DNA of 64,000 nt from Rugosibacter aromaticivorans (GCF_000934545.1 NZ_CP010554.1:1798001-1862000), one strand, 5' to 3'; shown: positions 1 to 9,233, numbered from the stretch's first letter. Notes: generated by a model from the sequence alone, not told the origin. A program made the numbers and translations.

Positions 1-343
1 TCAATGGAAGGATTGCCGGCATCAGTGGCATCGTCGGCGGGCTGTTTCGGTCTGCGCCAGGGGACATCGGATGGCGCATGGCCTTCCTCTTGGGTTTGCT
101 GGCCGCTCCGCTAGTCTATGTTCTTGCTGCGCCACTGCCCGCGGTGCGCATCGGCTGATATTGCCGCACTCATCGTCGCGGGCCTTCTGGTTGGTGTCGG
201 CACCCGCTATGGTTCGGGATGCACCAGTGGTCATGGGGTAAGTGGCCTCTCCCGTCTTTCTCCGCGCTCGATGGTCGGCTACGGCTTCGTTCATGCTGGC
301 CGGCTTTGTGACCGTATTTATCGTTCGTCACCTGATCGCTTGA
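1..343 (+). pseudogene. YeeE/YedE family transporter, first half, frameshifted
   Basis: Partial at the window edge. The YeeE/YedE (DUF395) family are membrane proteins linked to thiosulfate/sulfur-compound uptake; in many genomes they come as two half-size genes in tandem, as here. Family-like sequence is found in three successive frames: a membrane segment ending in a stop at 156-158, then the signature [10 protein letters not shown] and [10 protein letters not shown] in the frame of 157-270, then a final hydrophobic segment with VTVFIVRH ending at 341-343. Two frameshifts are therefore needed, near 141-157 and near 270-280. Either the gene is dead or the assembly has indels here. The next gene, also frameshifted, argues for real decay. 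Confidence 0.7.
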
Positions 344-365
344 ACGGCATTCCAAGGAGAGCATC

Positions 366-784
366 ATGCAAGTGTTGATGGCACTGATCGCCGGTCTGAT
401 CTTCGGGCTTGGCCTGATCATTTCGGGCATGTCCGATCCCGTCAAAGTGATCGGCTTTCTCGACCTCGCCGGCAAATGGGATCCGTCGCTCGCCTTTGTC
501 ATGGGTGGCGCGGTTCTGGTTGGCTTGTTTGTCTTCCGGTTCGCCGCGACGCGCTCCAGTGCAATCCTGGGAGGGCCCATGCGCCTGCCCACTGCACGGC
601 AGATTGACCGCCGGCTGATCCTTGGAGGATCAACCTTTGGTGCCGGCTGGGGTCTGACCGGGTATTGTCCCGGCTCTGCCGTGGTAGCAAGTCGTTGATT
701 TTCACAATAGCCATGCTGGCGGGGATGGTGGTTTTTGAAATTCAAGAGCGACGCACTCGGTCCTCTGCAAAGGAACCGGAATAA
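366..784 (+). pseudogene. YeeE/YedE family transporter, second half, frameshifted
   Basis: Second half-size YeeE/YedE gene, with a good Shine-Dalgarno (AAGGAGAG) upstream of ATG 366. The start is typical (GLGLIISGMSDPVKVIGFLDL) and the central GWGLTGYCPG motif is present. The open frame stops at 696-698, but family sequence (GSKSLIFTIAMLAGM) continues in another frame to a stop at 782-784. Several residues expected between the CPG motif and GSKSL are missing, so a small deletion with frameshift near 685-690 is the simplest explanation. It follows the first half by 22 bases. Membrane protein with several hydrophobic stretches; probably non-functional in this strain. Confidence 0.7.
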
Positions 785-874
785 CGGCCCTTCGTCGCGG
801 TTCTTTTGCATGGCGAATTCGAAAATATCCTGTGCATGCCGTAGGGGACGGCACGACGATGAATCAAGGGGACT

Positions 875-1630
875 ATGGTGTCAGTTAGTGTCGGACTTGG
901 TTTGATTATGGGTGTCATTCTCGCGCTGACCGGTGCTGGCGGCGGGATACAGGCCGTTCCGTTGCTGATTTTCGGGGTGGGGCTAAGTGTCGCCCAGGAG
1001 GGTCCCATTGGCTTGCTGGCCGTGGAGTTGGCAGCCGCGCTTGGCGCTGGGTTGGGGTTGAAAGCTGGCACGGTGCGCTACAAAGCCGCTTTGTTGGTGA
1101 CTGGGACAGGTGTGCTGTTATCACCATTCGGTGTTTGGCTGGCCAACAGGATGGATAACCGCTGGCTCAGCCCGCTTTTTGCCATCGTCCTGCTCTTCGT
1201 TGCCTATCGGACGTTTCGGCAAGTCCAAGATCAACCGACTGGTGATGGACAACAGGGTCGCCGCTCGCCGCCTTGCGTTCGAGACAATGGCAACGGCCGG
1301 TTCATCTGGACTACCCGCTGCACACGTGCCCTGGCGTTGACTGGCACCGTTGCCGACCTGCTGGGTGTCGGCGACGGTTTTTTTGTAATGGTTCCGGCCT
1401 TGCAACACTATACGGACCTGGCGATGCAATCCATCGTCGCGACCTCATTGGCGGTCATCGCACTGGTGTCAATGAGAAGCATAGCGCCCAGCGCGCTTGC
1501 TGGCACCCTCGCGGGAATAATGGGCAGCCGTCTGATTGCATCGCGGCTGGCAGGGCCGCACCTGCAAAAAGGTTTTGCAGCTGTTTCAGCATTGGTGGCT
1601 ATCGGCATGATTGGCAAATCCTTCCTGTAG
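875..1630 (+). CDS. TauE/SafE family sulfite/anion exporter-like permease
   Basis: 251-residue, highly hydrophobic protein of the TauE/SafE (DUF81) family, inner-membrane permeases often linked to export of sulfite or other sulfur compounds. The glycine-rich N-terminal motif (ALTGAGGGI) and the second-half repeat (LLGVGDGFFVMVPAL, then MQSIVATSLAVIALVS) are visible. Start ATG 875 has GGGG a few bases upstream. Two places look shorter than usual: the loop before LLGVGDGFF, and the segment between SIAPSALAG and AGIMGSRLIASRL, each apparently lacking several residues. The gene may thus be impaired like the two frameshifted sulfur transporters before it. Neighbouring sulfite dehydrogenase genes support a role in sulfite handling (inference). 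Confidence 0.7.
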   Translation: MVSVSVGLGLIMGVILALTGAGGGIQAVPLLIFGVGLSVAQEGPIGLLAVELAAALGAGLGLKAGTVRYKAALLVTGTGVLLSPFGVWLANRMDNRWLSPLFAIVLLFVAYRTFRQVQDQPTGDGQQGRRSPPCVRDNGNGRFIWTTRCTRALALTGTVADLLGVGDGFFVMVPALQHYTDLAMQSIVATSLAVIALVSMRSIAPSALAGTLAGIMGSRLIASRLAGPHLQKGFAAVSALVAIGMIGKSFL

Positions 1631-1705
1631 CAGCACTCAGGCGAATAGATTGCGCAGTAACTACGCGCCTGCTGCCATTTGCAAGGAAGGACCAAATTTA
1701 CCTGC

Positions 1706-2347
1706 TCATTGCGACAGCACGTAACGAGCCAGGGTTTGCGCATCCACCTCCTTGAGTTGATCGTACGGGGGCATCGGGACGTTGCCCCATTTCCCCGCCC
1801 CGCCTGCCCGAATGTTGCGCGAGACCTGATCAACTGCATCGGCCTTGCCGGTATACCTCGCTGAAATTTCCTTGAATGCCGGCCCAACGACCCGTTTATC
1901 AAGCACATGACACGCCGAGCAATTGTTTGCCTTCAAGAGCGTCTGCGCATCGCGCAGCGTTGTGGCAACCGCCGACGCTGCAAGCTTGGCGACTGGTAAT
2001 TGCGCGACGCTCGACGCCGCTGTGCGTTCGGCACCATAGGTCTTGACCAGATAATCCGCCATGGCCGGCACATCTTCGTCGGCGAACTCCGCACCAAACG
2101 GCTTTTTCATTTTTTTGACGGTCGCCTCCCAGTAAGCACGCGGCGAACCCGGTGGTTGCGTGGCGACATACTGCGCTGAATGACAGGTCATGCAATTGCG
2201 CTGGACTAGCTGATAGCCGGGCAAATCGCTCGCACGGTAGGTGGCGGTTTCAGGCGGCATCGCGACATCCAAAGCAAGTGCCGTATTTCCCGACAGCAAT
2301 ACGGCACTTGCAATCAGCGCTGCACCGAGGTTGGTGGTTTTCATCAT
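1706..2347 (-). CDS. diheme cytochrome c, partner of sulfite dehydrogenase
   Basis: 213-residue periplasmic cytochrome c. Signal peptide at residues 1-26, then two heme-binding motifs, CMTCH (52-56) and CSACH (143-147). The second domain resembles class I c551/c552 cytochromes, with the VVGPAF and NVPMPP segments (likely Met ligand). It probably accepts electrons from the molybdenum subunit encoded just upstream; the two genes are 10 bases apart on the minus strand, so they form one operon. SorB of the classical sulfite dehydrogenase is a monoheme protein; here it seems joined to a second heme domain. Start 2347 is the first of two adjacent ATGs, with GGGGAT upstream. An earlier in-frame start would overlap the upstream gene. 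Confidence 0.85.
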   Translation of the reverse strand: MMKTTNLGAALIASAVLLSGNTALALDVAMPPETATYRASDLPGYQLVQRNCMTCHSAQYVATQPPGSPRAYWEATVKKMKKPFGAEFADEDVPAMADYLVKTYGAERTAASSVAQLPVAKLAASAVATTLRDAQTLLKANNCSACHVLDKRVVGPAFKEISARYTGKADAVDQVSRNIRAGGAGKWGNVPMPPYDQLKEVDAQTLARYVLSQ

Positions 2348-2357
2348 CGCTATCCCC

Positions 2358-3608
2358 TTATACGGCAACGACGCGCGTGGTTTCGACCACGTTGCGCATG
2401 TACCCCATCGGATTCCACAGCGCCGTCAGCGGCTGGCTCTGCCCGATGCGGTTGACTGCGCGCACTTTCAACTCATAAGCACCCGTGCGTGGTGGCTTGA
2501 ACGCTACGGTCCACTCTCGGAACGAATATCTGCCGAGGTCCTTGCCCAAACGGGCCCCATGCCAGGTCTGACCGCTGTCAGCAGAGAAGGCCACCTCGGT
2601 GATGCCGTATCCGCTGTCGAAAGCAATTCCACGCACAATGGTTTCGCGGCCCGCGCGTACCTGCGCGCCATCGGCGAGGCTGGTGATGAAAGAGCGCACA
2701 TTGAAGCGATTGATCGGCGTGGTTTTCGCAGGGGCCGTGCCGGGTTCCACGCAGGCGCAATTGTTGTCGGGAATACGGTAGGCCGTGCTCATCCAGAAGC
2801 CGTCGAACACCTTGTCGACCACCTGGATGTCGGACACATGCTTGACCCAGTACGTGCCGTAATAGCCGGGCACAATCAGACGCACCGGATAACCGTTCAG
2901 AAACGGCAGATCGGCGCCGTTCATTTGCCACGCCAGCATCACCTCCCCATCCAGCGCGTGGTCGATGTTGAGCGCCTTGACGAAATCCGGGCCGTCGCCC
3001 ACCGGCGGCTGCTCGAGGCCGTTGAACGACACCTGAACCGCACCGGCCTTGACGCCGGCTTTTTCCAGCACTTTCTTCAGCGGCACGCCGGTCCAGCGCG
3101 CATTGCCCATCGCACCGTTCGACAATTGGCCGCCGTTGGCGCGCGGTATGAAATGGCCGCGACTGTTGCCTGAGCACTGGTTGACCGCAACCAGATCGAC
3201 CGGATCGGCCAACTGCTTCAATGCGTCGAGTGACAATTCGAGCGGTGTGTTGACGCTGCCCCCGACGCGCAGCCGATACGTGGCCGGGTCGATCGAGGTG
3301 GGAATACCGCTCCAGTGATAGCGCACGAAAAACGCATCGTTTGGCGTCAACACGCCTTCATTGAAAACGGCGAACGGCGTTTCCAGCTGTGGCGGCCGGC
3401 TGGTCAGTAAAATCATTGGCCGCTTCTGCGGGAATGCGACCAGTTCACGCTCACCATTGTCGAACGGGAGCGTCACGCGCAAGACGTCAGCCGCCAGTGC
3501 CGCAAGCGCGTGACTTCCCATTGCCGAGGCGACGCCGAGTGTGCCGGTATGCCGCAAGAATGCACGCCGTTTTTGCACTGCCATCGAAAATTCCTGTTTT
3601 GTTTTCAT
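2358..3608 (-). CDS. sorA: sulfite dehydrogenase, molybdenum subunit (SorA-like)
   Basis: 416-residue member of the sulfite oxidase family: an N-terminal Tat-type region (RR at 14-15, then AFLRHTG), an oxidoreductase Mo-pterin domain with the conserved Mo-ligating cysteine in NQCSGNSRG (Cys145), and a C-terminal Mo-cofactor dimerisation domain (about 300-410). It should oxidise sulfite to sulfate in the periplasm and pass electrons to the cytochrome c encoded next. The start was placed at 3608 because AGGAGA lies 8 bases upstream; the longer ORF start at 3647 has no such site. SoxC is an alternative relative, but no other sox genes are present, so the SorAB assignment is preferred. Confidence 0.85.
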   Translation of the reverse strand: MKTKQEFSMAVQKRRAFLRHTGTLGVASAMGSHALAALAADVLRVTLPFDNGERELVAFPQKRPMILLTSRPPQLETPFAVFNEGVLTPNDAFFVRYHWSGIPTSIDPATYRLRVGGSVNTPLELSLDALKQLADPVDLVAVNQCSGNSRGHFIPRANGGQLSNGAMGNARWTGVPLKKVLEKAGVKAGAVQVSFNGLEQPPVGDGPDFVKALNIDHALDGEVMLAWQMNGADLPFLNGYPVRLIVPGYYGTYWVKHVSDIQVVDKVFDGFWMSTAYRIPDNNCACVEPGTAPAKTTPINRFNVRSFITSLADGAQVRAGRETIVRGIAFDSGYGITEVAFSADSGQTWHGARLGKDLGRYSFREWTVAFKPPRTGAYELKVRAVNRIGQSQPLTALWNPMGYMRNVVETTRVVAV

Positions 3609-3737
3609 TACCCCTGTCTCCTGGTTGTTTTTAAATACCTTCATCAAGTAATGATAAATACTATCGAGTTACACGAGATATTCCAGAAGGCCATGCTGAT
3701 CCACATGGATATCAAATATGGCATGTCCGCTTAAAAA

Positions 3738-5132
3738 TCACGCTCCGCTGACCAACACCGCCTTTGCGCTATCAGCAGGCGCTTCCCCTTCCATCACAAT
3801 GATCTTGCTCGGTCCCGCATCCTTGGCCGAAAGCGTATTCACCACTTCGCGCAAAGGGCCGATCGCCGTACCGTTGGCCATCCCCATCGGGTTGGTCTTG
3901 AAGCTGGCGACCGGGGTCTTCTGGCCGCTCACGTACACGCTGTAGACAGTTTGCGGCTTGAGCTTGAAGAGCGATACCTCCAGCGAATCGATCACCCCCA
4001 GGTTGCGTGCGACGACGAAACCTTTACCTGCGCCAGATACGGGCTTCAATGCAATATTGATGGGCTCGCTATTGACGCGCGGAACCAAGTTGGCGGTGCC
4101 TTCTCCTGCCGGCACGGCGTGCGACACGTACACCAGCGCCTGCGGCGCCTGACCGACTGGCACGCGCGCAATGACCTTGTTGCTGGCAGTATCGATCACA
4201 TCGACAGCGTCGCCGTTTTCCAGTCCGACATACATCCGGCTACCGTCATCGGACGCCCAGATGCCGTGCGGCAGCGCGCCGACTGGTATCGTCGCCACCA
4301 GCTTGGGCACATTGTCCATGGTAAATACCTTGACCGCGTTCTCGCCACCGATGGTGATGTAGGCGAAGGTGCCGCCGTCCGTTTTGGCAAAGCCCAGGTG
4401 ATTGGTGATCATCCCGGTGTCAAACACGCCTTTGACTTCAAGCTTCCCGGTATCGATGCGCGTGACCTTGCCGACGTCCTTGTGGGTCATCCAAACTTCC
4501 TTGAAGTCGGGCGTGAATTGCAGGAATGGCGAGAACGGGCTGACGACCTTGATTTGCTTGACGACCTTGTGCGACTTCACGTCGATGATCTCGACCACCG
4601 GATTGAAGCTGGAGACGACAAATGCCTGCTTGCCATTGGGATGGAACAGCACCATGCCGGGACCAGCGGTCGTGTTAATGCGTCCGGTTTCCTTGTACGT
4701 GTTCGGATCGATTACCGATATGTAGTTTTCACCGCGCACCACCGCCCACACTTCGCGGCCGTCAGCGGTAAAAAAGCCTTCATGCGGCGAGCGGCCGATA
4801 TAGGTCGTGCCCTTGACCTTGTTGGTGGCGGTATCGATGAAGGTGACCGAATTGGAGCCATTGGAAACCGCGATCAGGGTTTGGTGATCTGGTGAAAATC
4901 CGAGGCCGTGCACATTGATCTCGCCCTTGTACAGTGGCGACAGCACATCGGGACGCTGATTGCCCAGCTTGATCTGGCCTAGCAGCATGTTAGTGGACGG
5001 ATTGATGACCGAGACGGTGTTGCTGTTCTGGTCGGCGGTGTAGACGCGGTCTTGTGCAGCAGGCACCGCCCATGCCAGGTTGACGATCAAGGCGCCGGCA
5101 GCGGTGACGGAAAGCAGGGGAAAAGTTTTCAT
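3738..5132 (-). CDS. secreted YVTN/NHL-type beta-propeller protein
   Basis: 464 residues with a signal peptide (1-22, ending in AWA). The middle consists of repeated blades of YncE/YVTN type (for example VYTADQNSNTVSVINPSTN and repeats of VIDTASNKV), followed by a C-terminal domain of about 120 residues with no obvious match. Such proteins are periplasmic beta-propellers; some bind metals or cytochromes, but the function is generally unknown. It lies between the sulfite dehydrogenase genes and a DUF305 gene, all on the minus strand, suggesting a co-regulated periplasmic set. The start ATG is preceded by AGAAAGAG. Confidence 0.75.
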   Translation of the reverse strand: MKTFPLLSVTAAGALIVNLAWAVPAAQDRVYTADQNSNTVSVINPSTNMLLGQIKLGNQRPDVLSPLYKGEINVHGLGFSPDHQTLIAVSNGSNSVTFIDTATNKVKGTTYIGRSPHEGFFTADGREVWAVVRGENYISVIDPNTYKETGRINTTAGPGMVLFHPNGKQAFVVSSFNPVVEIIDVKSHKVVKQIKVVSPFSPFLQFTPDFKEVWMTHKDVGKVTRIDTGKLEVKGVFDTGMITNHLGFAKTDGGTFAYITIGGENAVKVFTMDNVPKLVATIPVGALPHGIWASDDGSRMYVGLENGDAVDVIDTASNKVIARVPVGQAPQALVYVSHAVPAGEGTANLVPRVNSEPINIALKPVSGAGKGFVVARNLGVIDSLEVSLFKLKPQTVYSVYVSGQKTPVASFKTNPMGMANGTAIGPLREVVNTLSAKDAGPSKIIVMEGEAPADSAKAVLVSGA

Positions 5133-5166
5133 GGTTTACTCTTTCTGTATTGGGAATCGGGTTAGT

Positions 5167-5619
5167 TCATTTGGAAGGTTGTAAGGCGGGTCTTAAGTCA
5201 CTGGATTGTTGTGCCTGATAGCGCTGCAACCACGCCTGCATGACGCGAATTTCGTTTTGCTGTTCGGTAATGATGCCCTGCGCCAGATTTTTCAGTTCCG
5301 GGTCTTTTGTGTAAAGCAGCAGCGCTTTTGCCATGTCGATTGCCCCCTGATGATGGGGCATCATCATCGTGACGAAATCGTGTTCTACCACGCCGTTCAT
5401 CGGCGCGTGTTTCATGCCGTCATCCATCACGGCCATCGCATCGTCCATCAGGGCAGCAAAAGGCTTGGCGGTGCTGGCGACGAATGATGCAGGTGGTGTG
5501 CCAGCAGAGGAACCATGATGCTGATGCGTCTGTTGGGCACCCGCAGGCGCGGCGGCAATTATGAACACGCCGGCAGCGGCAATTCGAAAAATTAAAGCGA
5601 TTTTTGCAATGTTACGCAC
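5167..5619 (-). CDS. DUF305 family periplasmic protein
   Basis: 150 residues: a signal peptide (1-28, ending GAQ), a His-rich stretch (THQHH) and one DUF305 domain with the typical MMMPHHQGAIDMAKALL block (HH at 89-90) and a C-terminal helix. DUF305 proteins are helical ferritin-like periplasmic proteins, several of which are tied to copper or other metal handling. The start is GTG 5619, with GGGAT 7 bases upstream. It is 34 bases before the beta-propeller gene in the same direction and may share its transcript. Substrate unknown. Confidence 0.75.
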   Translation of the reverse strand: MRNIAKIALIFRIAAAGVFIIAAAPAGAQQTHQHHGSSAGTPPASFVASTAKPFAALMDDAMAVMDDGMKHAPMNGVVEHDFVTMMMPHHQGAIDMAKALLLYTKDPELKNLAQGIITEQQNEIRVMQAWLQRYQAQQSSDLRPALQPSK

Positions 5620-5634
5620 AAAGTATCCCGTTCA

Positions 5635-5924
5635 TCATGGTTTCTCAAGCTGCTCGCAGACGACATTGGCGACACGAGCCAGTTCGCTTTCATTGATGCC
5701 GGCTGACAATACGCAGCCGAACTTGCCGTCGATCCAGTGAAACACGTTGGCCGGCCCTTCTTGCGCAAAACGGAAGCCGATATCCTTATTTTGCGCTTGC
5801 TCAGTGGAGACATGCAAGATCAGGCACTGACCGGTAGCATCGTGATACGTGTTGCAAGTGCTTTTTCCGCCTTCCGCCACATCATTGTCAAATAAAGGGT
5901 TGTGGCAATAACGAGATGTTTCAT
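5635..5924 (-). pseudogene. remnant resembling an anti-sigma factor C-terminal domain
   Basis: The reading frame covering 5635-5880 encodes a short domain with ANVFHWIDGKFGCVLSAG and a C-terminal helix ELARVANVV, reminiscent of the membrane-anchored anti-sigma factor tail (HW...A...L.A.EL). A likely original start, ATG 5924 with GGAG upstream and the hydrophobic sequence MKHLVIATTLYLT, is in a different frame, so one frameshift near 5880-5900 would be needed to join them. No matching sigma factor is nearby. The family assignment is tentative. Confidence 0.35.
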
Positions 5925-6091
5925 GGTTAAGCTCCGTTGGTTAGTTAAAGAGTCGTTCTATTCGGTTTGGTCAGCGAGCTTGAATTGCCTACATCTGCGG
6001 ATACGAGAGAGCTGGCCAAACTATTCCATCCATTTCAAAATATTTTTTTCTTTGGTGCTATTTGCCAGGCACCATCCTGAATGGTCGGGCG

Positions 6092-7219
6092 TCAGCCAAA
6101 TAAGGCCATGACAAAGCAATTGATTGCAACACCGCCGATTACGAGCCACGCAAAGAGCAGCATAGCCAGCAGCAATGGCTTGATCCCGGCCCGGCGAATC
6201 GCTGACAAATGGGTGGTCAGCCCAAGCGCCGCCATTGCCATCGCCAGCAGCCAGGTATCGAGACTAATCGCGTCTGCCACCAAATCACGCGGCAACAGTG
6301 CTGCCGAATTCAATCCGACCATTGCAATGAAAACAAAGGCGAACCACGGAATTGCCAGACGACCGCCAGCTTTGCCACTGTGCTGCGTGGCGGCCACGAG
6401 ATTTCGAAAACCAGATTTCTTTTCTCGCGCAAGATAGGCAGAAAGAATGATCAGAAACGGCGCCAGCATCATGACGCGCACCATCTTCGCGATGACCGCC
6501 GTATTGGCTGCCTCTTGATTGACTGAACGTGCCGCTGCCACCACTTGTGCTACTTCGTGGATGGTCGATCCGGCATAGATGCCAAACGCCGATGGCGACG
6601 TGTCGAATAGGTGCCATTGCAGATTAAATCGATACAGCAGCGGGTAAAGAAAGATAGCCAGCGTGCCGAATACAACAACGGTCGATACTGCGACGGTAAC
6701 CTGTTCAGCGCGGCTGCGTACTACCGGCTCGGTGGCCATCACGGCCGCAGCGCCGCAAATCGAGCTGCCGGCACCGATCAGGATCGCGGTATGACGATCC
6801 AGCTTGAACACTTTGGTGCCCAGCAGCATCGCCAGCGCAAAGGTTGACGTCAGCATGAGTGCGTCGATCGTAACACCGGCCATGCCAACCTGGCCGATAT
6901 CCTGAAAGGTAAGCCGGAATGCATACAGAACGATGCCGAGTCGCAGCAGATTTTGCTTGGAAAAGGCGACCCCCGCGCCGCAATGCGAAGCCATCCGAGC
7001 AAATACTGTGTTGCCGAGCGCAATGCCGAGCATGATGGCAATCGTTAACGCGCTCAAGCCGTGTGACGCGAGCCACGCCACTTTGCCTAGCTCAATTGAA
7101 ACGCCAGCGACGAGACCGCTTAGCGCCAAACCGGGCCATAGCGGCGCGACGTACTGTACAAAGAGGCTTCTGATGGTAAGCCACGATTCAGAAACGGTGA
7201 CAGGGATCGGCGCATGCAT
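6092..7219 (-). CDS. yeiH: YeiH/UPF0324 family membrane permease (putative sulfate exporter)
   Basis: 375 residues with about ten hydrophobic segments. The central family blocks are clear: [39 protein letters not shown] and the C-terminal [21 protein letters not shown]. Members are called putative sulfate exporters; YeiH is tied to sulfur-compound export in some bacteria. Start 7219 was chosen because GGAG sits 8 bases upstream; the longer ORF begins at 7234 without such a site. The gene is divergent from a LysR regulator, the classical YeiH/YeiE-type arrangement, and its position after sulfite dehydrogenase genes suggests removal of the sulfate or sulfite produced (inference). Confidence 0.85.
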   Translation of the reverse strand: MHAPIPVTVSESWLTIRSLFVQYVAPLWPGLALSGLVAGVSIELGKVAWLASHGLSALTIAIMLGIALGNTVFARMASHCGAGVAFSKQNLLRLGIVLYAFRLTFQDIGQVGMAGVTIDALMLTSTFALAMLLGTKVFKLDRHTAILIGAGSSICGAAAVMATEPVVRSRAEQVTVAVSTVVVFGTLAIFLYPLLYRFNLQWHLFDTSPSAFGIYAGSTIHEVAQVVAAARSVNQEAANTAVIAKMVRVMMLAPFLIILSAYLAREKKSGFRNLVAATQHSGKAGGRLAIPWFAFVFIAMVGLNSAALLPRDLVADAISLDTWLLAMAMAALGLTTHLSAIRRAGIKPLLLAMLLFAWLVIGGVAINCFVMALFG

Positions 7220-7340
7220 TTTTATTCTCCACATAACAGGCGGATCAAGTCCGTATGCTGCGCAGTGTAGGTGCCGGCAAATAACTAGTAAAACGACTTA
7301 TTTATGTATAATTAAGCTATTAAATCGGTTAATTAATGCG
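7220..7340. promoter_or_regulatory. divergent promoter/operator region between yeiH and LysR gene
   Basis: An AT-rich 121-base interval separates the two divergent starts. It carries the partly symmetrical stretch TTATTTATGTATAATTAAG (about 7298-7316) and further TTAATT repeats at 7320-7335, as expected of a LysR operator with overlapping promoters. TATAAT occurs in the plus direction at about 7306-7311, a possible -10 box for the LysR gene. No binding experiment is implied; this is a prediction from position and composition. Confidence 0.4.
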
Positions 7341-8240
7341 ATGCGACTGACATTGAGGCAGCTGCAAATATTCCTGGCCATATCCCGGACAGGCAGCACA
7401 ACGGCTGCGGCCGACATGATTGCGTTGTCACAGTCGGCGACCAGCGCCGCGCTCAATGAGCTGGAAGCCGTTTTAAACGTTAAGTTGTTCGACCGGATCG
7501 GCAAGCGGCTTATTCTCAACGACAACGGTCGTTTGCTGTTGCCCCAGGCCAGGCAGATGCTGGACGCTGGGGCAACCATCGAGCAACAATTCACCACGGC
7601 CGATACATCCACGGGAATCGGTTTGCATATTGGCGCCAGCACGACCATCGGCAATTATCTTCTGCCGGCGATACTGGGTGCCTACGCCGCCCATGGGTCC
7701 GATATGTATCCCCGCGTCATGATTGCCAATACGGCGGATATTGCACAAGCGGTCGCGAATTTCGAAGTCGACATCGGCCTGATCGAAGGGCCGTGCCATG
7801 AACCGGACATGCACGTAGAACCCTGGCTTCAAGATGAGCTTATTATTGTGTGTGCCGCCGACCATCCAATGATAAAGGACAAGAAGAGCAACAGGGTTTC
7901 TGTCAAGACGTTGCGCGCGGCGGGCTGGCTCTTGCGAGAACCAGGTTCGGGCACGCGTGAGGCGGTGGAACACGCGTTGGTGCCGCATTTGCACTACTTG
8001 CGCCCTGTCGGTGAATTCAGCAACGCGGAGGCGATCAAGCGTGCAGCGGCAGCGGGACTGGGCATTGCTTGCCTGTCACGTTATGTGGCTGACGACTTGA
8101 TCGCATTGGGTCAACTGGTAGAGGTCAGGACGACGCTTCTTACACTCAACCGTCATTTTTACCTGATTTACAGTCAACACAAAATTCTTTCGGCACGGCT
8201 GAGCTATTTCCTGCAGTTCTGTCGCGGATGGACAAAGTAG
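7341..8240 (+). CDS. LysR family transcriptional regulator (YeiE-like)
   Basis: 299 residues. N-terminal winged HTH (MRLTLRQLQIFLAISRTGST, residues 1-60, with SQSATSAALNELEAVLNVKLFDR) and a C-terminal substrate-binding domain (about 90-295, with VDIGLIEGP and AGWLLREPGSGTRE). The start ATG 7341 gives the canonical LysR N-terminus; longer in-frame extensions overlap the divergent yeiH gene and are not credible. Divergent placement suggests it controls yeiH. CysB/Cbl/YeiE-type regulators commonly sense sulfur metabolites; the ligand cannot be read from the sequence. Confidence 0.88.
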   Translation: MRLTLRQLQIFLAISRTGSTTAAADMIALSQSATSAALNELEAVLNVKLFDRIGKRLILNDNGRLLLPQARQMLDAGATIEQQFTTADTSTGIGLHIGASTTIGNYLLPAILGAYAAHGSDMYPRVMIANTADIAQAVANFEVDIGLIEGPCHEPDMHVEPWLQDELIIVCAADHPMIKDKKSNRVSVKTLRAAGWLLREPGSGTREAVEHALVPHLHYLRPVGEFSNAEAIKRAAAAGLGIACLSRYVADDLIALGQLVEVRTTLLTLNRHFYLIYSQHKILSARLSYFLQFCRGWTK

Positions 8241-8372
8241 TTTTCAGCATCACAGTGTGTTTATCGGGCAAGAATGGCGATAGCATTGTTAGCGGCAGAC
8301 ACGGCCAATCGCAGTCGTTGATTGCAGCCGGCGCCGTTAATGCGTCGAGCCCGTTGATCTTGGAAAACCCGG

Positions 8373-8640
8373 TCACAGATGTTCTTGCATTGATGCAATG
8401 AGGGGACATTTCACATCCCGGTTAACAGCGCAGTAGCGGACGAAAAGCTCGGTCAATACGCACTCAATGTGCTGGAGATCACAAGGTTTTTGATGGACAT
8501 CCTTGAGTTTGCGGTCAGCAAGCGCACGCGCTTCGTGGCAGCGTGCTCAGTCCTCCAGTCTCAGCAGTTCCGCGATCTCATCCAGACTGAAATCCAACCG
8601 CTGATCTGAGGTTTTTTGTCGCCTGCGCTTTCGACGGCTG
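8373..8640 (-). pseudogene. merR: decayed mercury regulator merR
   Basis: Reading the minus strand, this stretch matches the C-terminal two thirds of MerR: RLDFSLDEIAELLRLED, an in-frame TGA, then HEARALADRKLKDV, ECVLTELFVRYC and VKCPLIASMQ, ending at 8373. The three mercury-binding cysteines can be placed in the RCHEAR, RYC and KCPL segments. The N-terminal DNA-binding helix region is missing and the upstream sequence is unrelated, so the gene is truncated at its 5' end and interrupted by a stop at the position of the usual LEDG. It is divergent from a merA fragment, as in mer operons. Confidence 0.75.
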
Positions 8641-8707
8641 CGAATGCGCACTGAACTGCGGTTAACGATGCTGTTCGTCGTTGCAGACACGATAGAGGAA
8701 GCTTTAC

Positions 8708-9072
8708 ATGATTCAATTGCGAATGACAGGAATGACCTGCGACTCATGCGCTGCGCACGTCAGGGAAGCCTTGAAGCAAATCCCGGGCGTACACTCGGCA
8801 GTCGTGTCCTATCCGAAAGGAATCGTACAACTCGCCACCACCCCCGGCACGCCGTTAGCGACGCTCATTGCAGCCGTGGCTGGTCTCGGCTATCGGGCCA
8901 CGCCATGCTTCGCAAGCTGAGGCACGAAAGGGCCTACTCGACCAGATGGGGGGCTGACGGCACTAAAACAAGGCCAGCGGCAGTGCGGGTGGCCTGTATA
9001 TCGCCTTCATCGGCAGCGGAGGTGCCGCCATGGCCGCAGCGCTGAAGGTCGTCGAAAACATCCTCTCACCAC
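8708..9072 (+). pseudogene. merA: decayed mercuric reductase merA (N-terminal part)
   Basis: Starts with a complete heavy-metal-associated domain (MTGMTCDSCAAHVREALKQI, then VVSYPKG and AAVAGLGYRATP) of the type that opens MerA, with a good ribosome site (GAGGAAG). The first frame stops at 8918-8920. Family sequence resumes in another frame, GLLDQMGG at about 8932 and IGSGGAAMAAALKVVE at about 9020-9065, the FAD-binding start of MerA, with two stops in between. All sequence beyond is lost. An intact small HMA protein of 70 residues could still be made from 8708-8920, which is why an annotator might call it merP; the downstream match shows it was MerA. Confidence 0.75.
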
Positions 9073-9233
9073 GCTGTATCTGGGTGATGAATCCTGAGCT
9101 CTCTCCCCTCTCCATTCAGTGGTGCTAAAGAAAAACTTAATACCTTGCGATCGTATTAAAGAATGCTTTCACATCATCGCAACATATTAAACAAGGGAGA
9201 TCCCCTCTGTTTTGCCTCTTCAGCCCATCTGCA

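Noticed and set aside
2241..3173. Long plus-strand open frame opposite the sulfite dehydrogenase
   Set aside because: It is the mirror of a well-conserved gene and its translation has no family pattern.
3951..4895. Plus-strand open frame opposite the beta-propeller gene
   Set aside because: High-GC third-position effect of the real minus-strand gene; Arg/His-rich noise.
8708..8920. Reading this frame as a stand-alone periplasmic merP
   Set aside because: No signal peptide, and the MerA Rossmann motif follows downstream in shifted frame.
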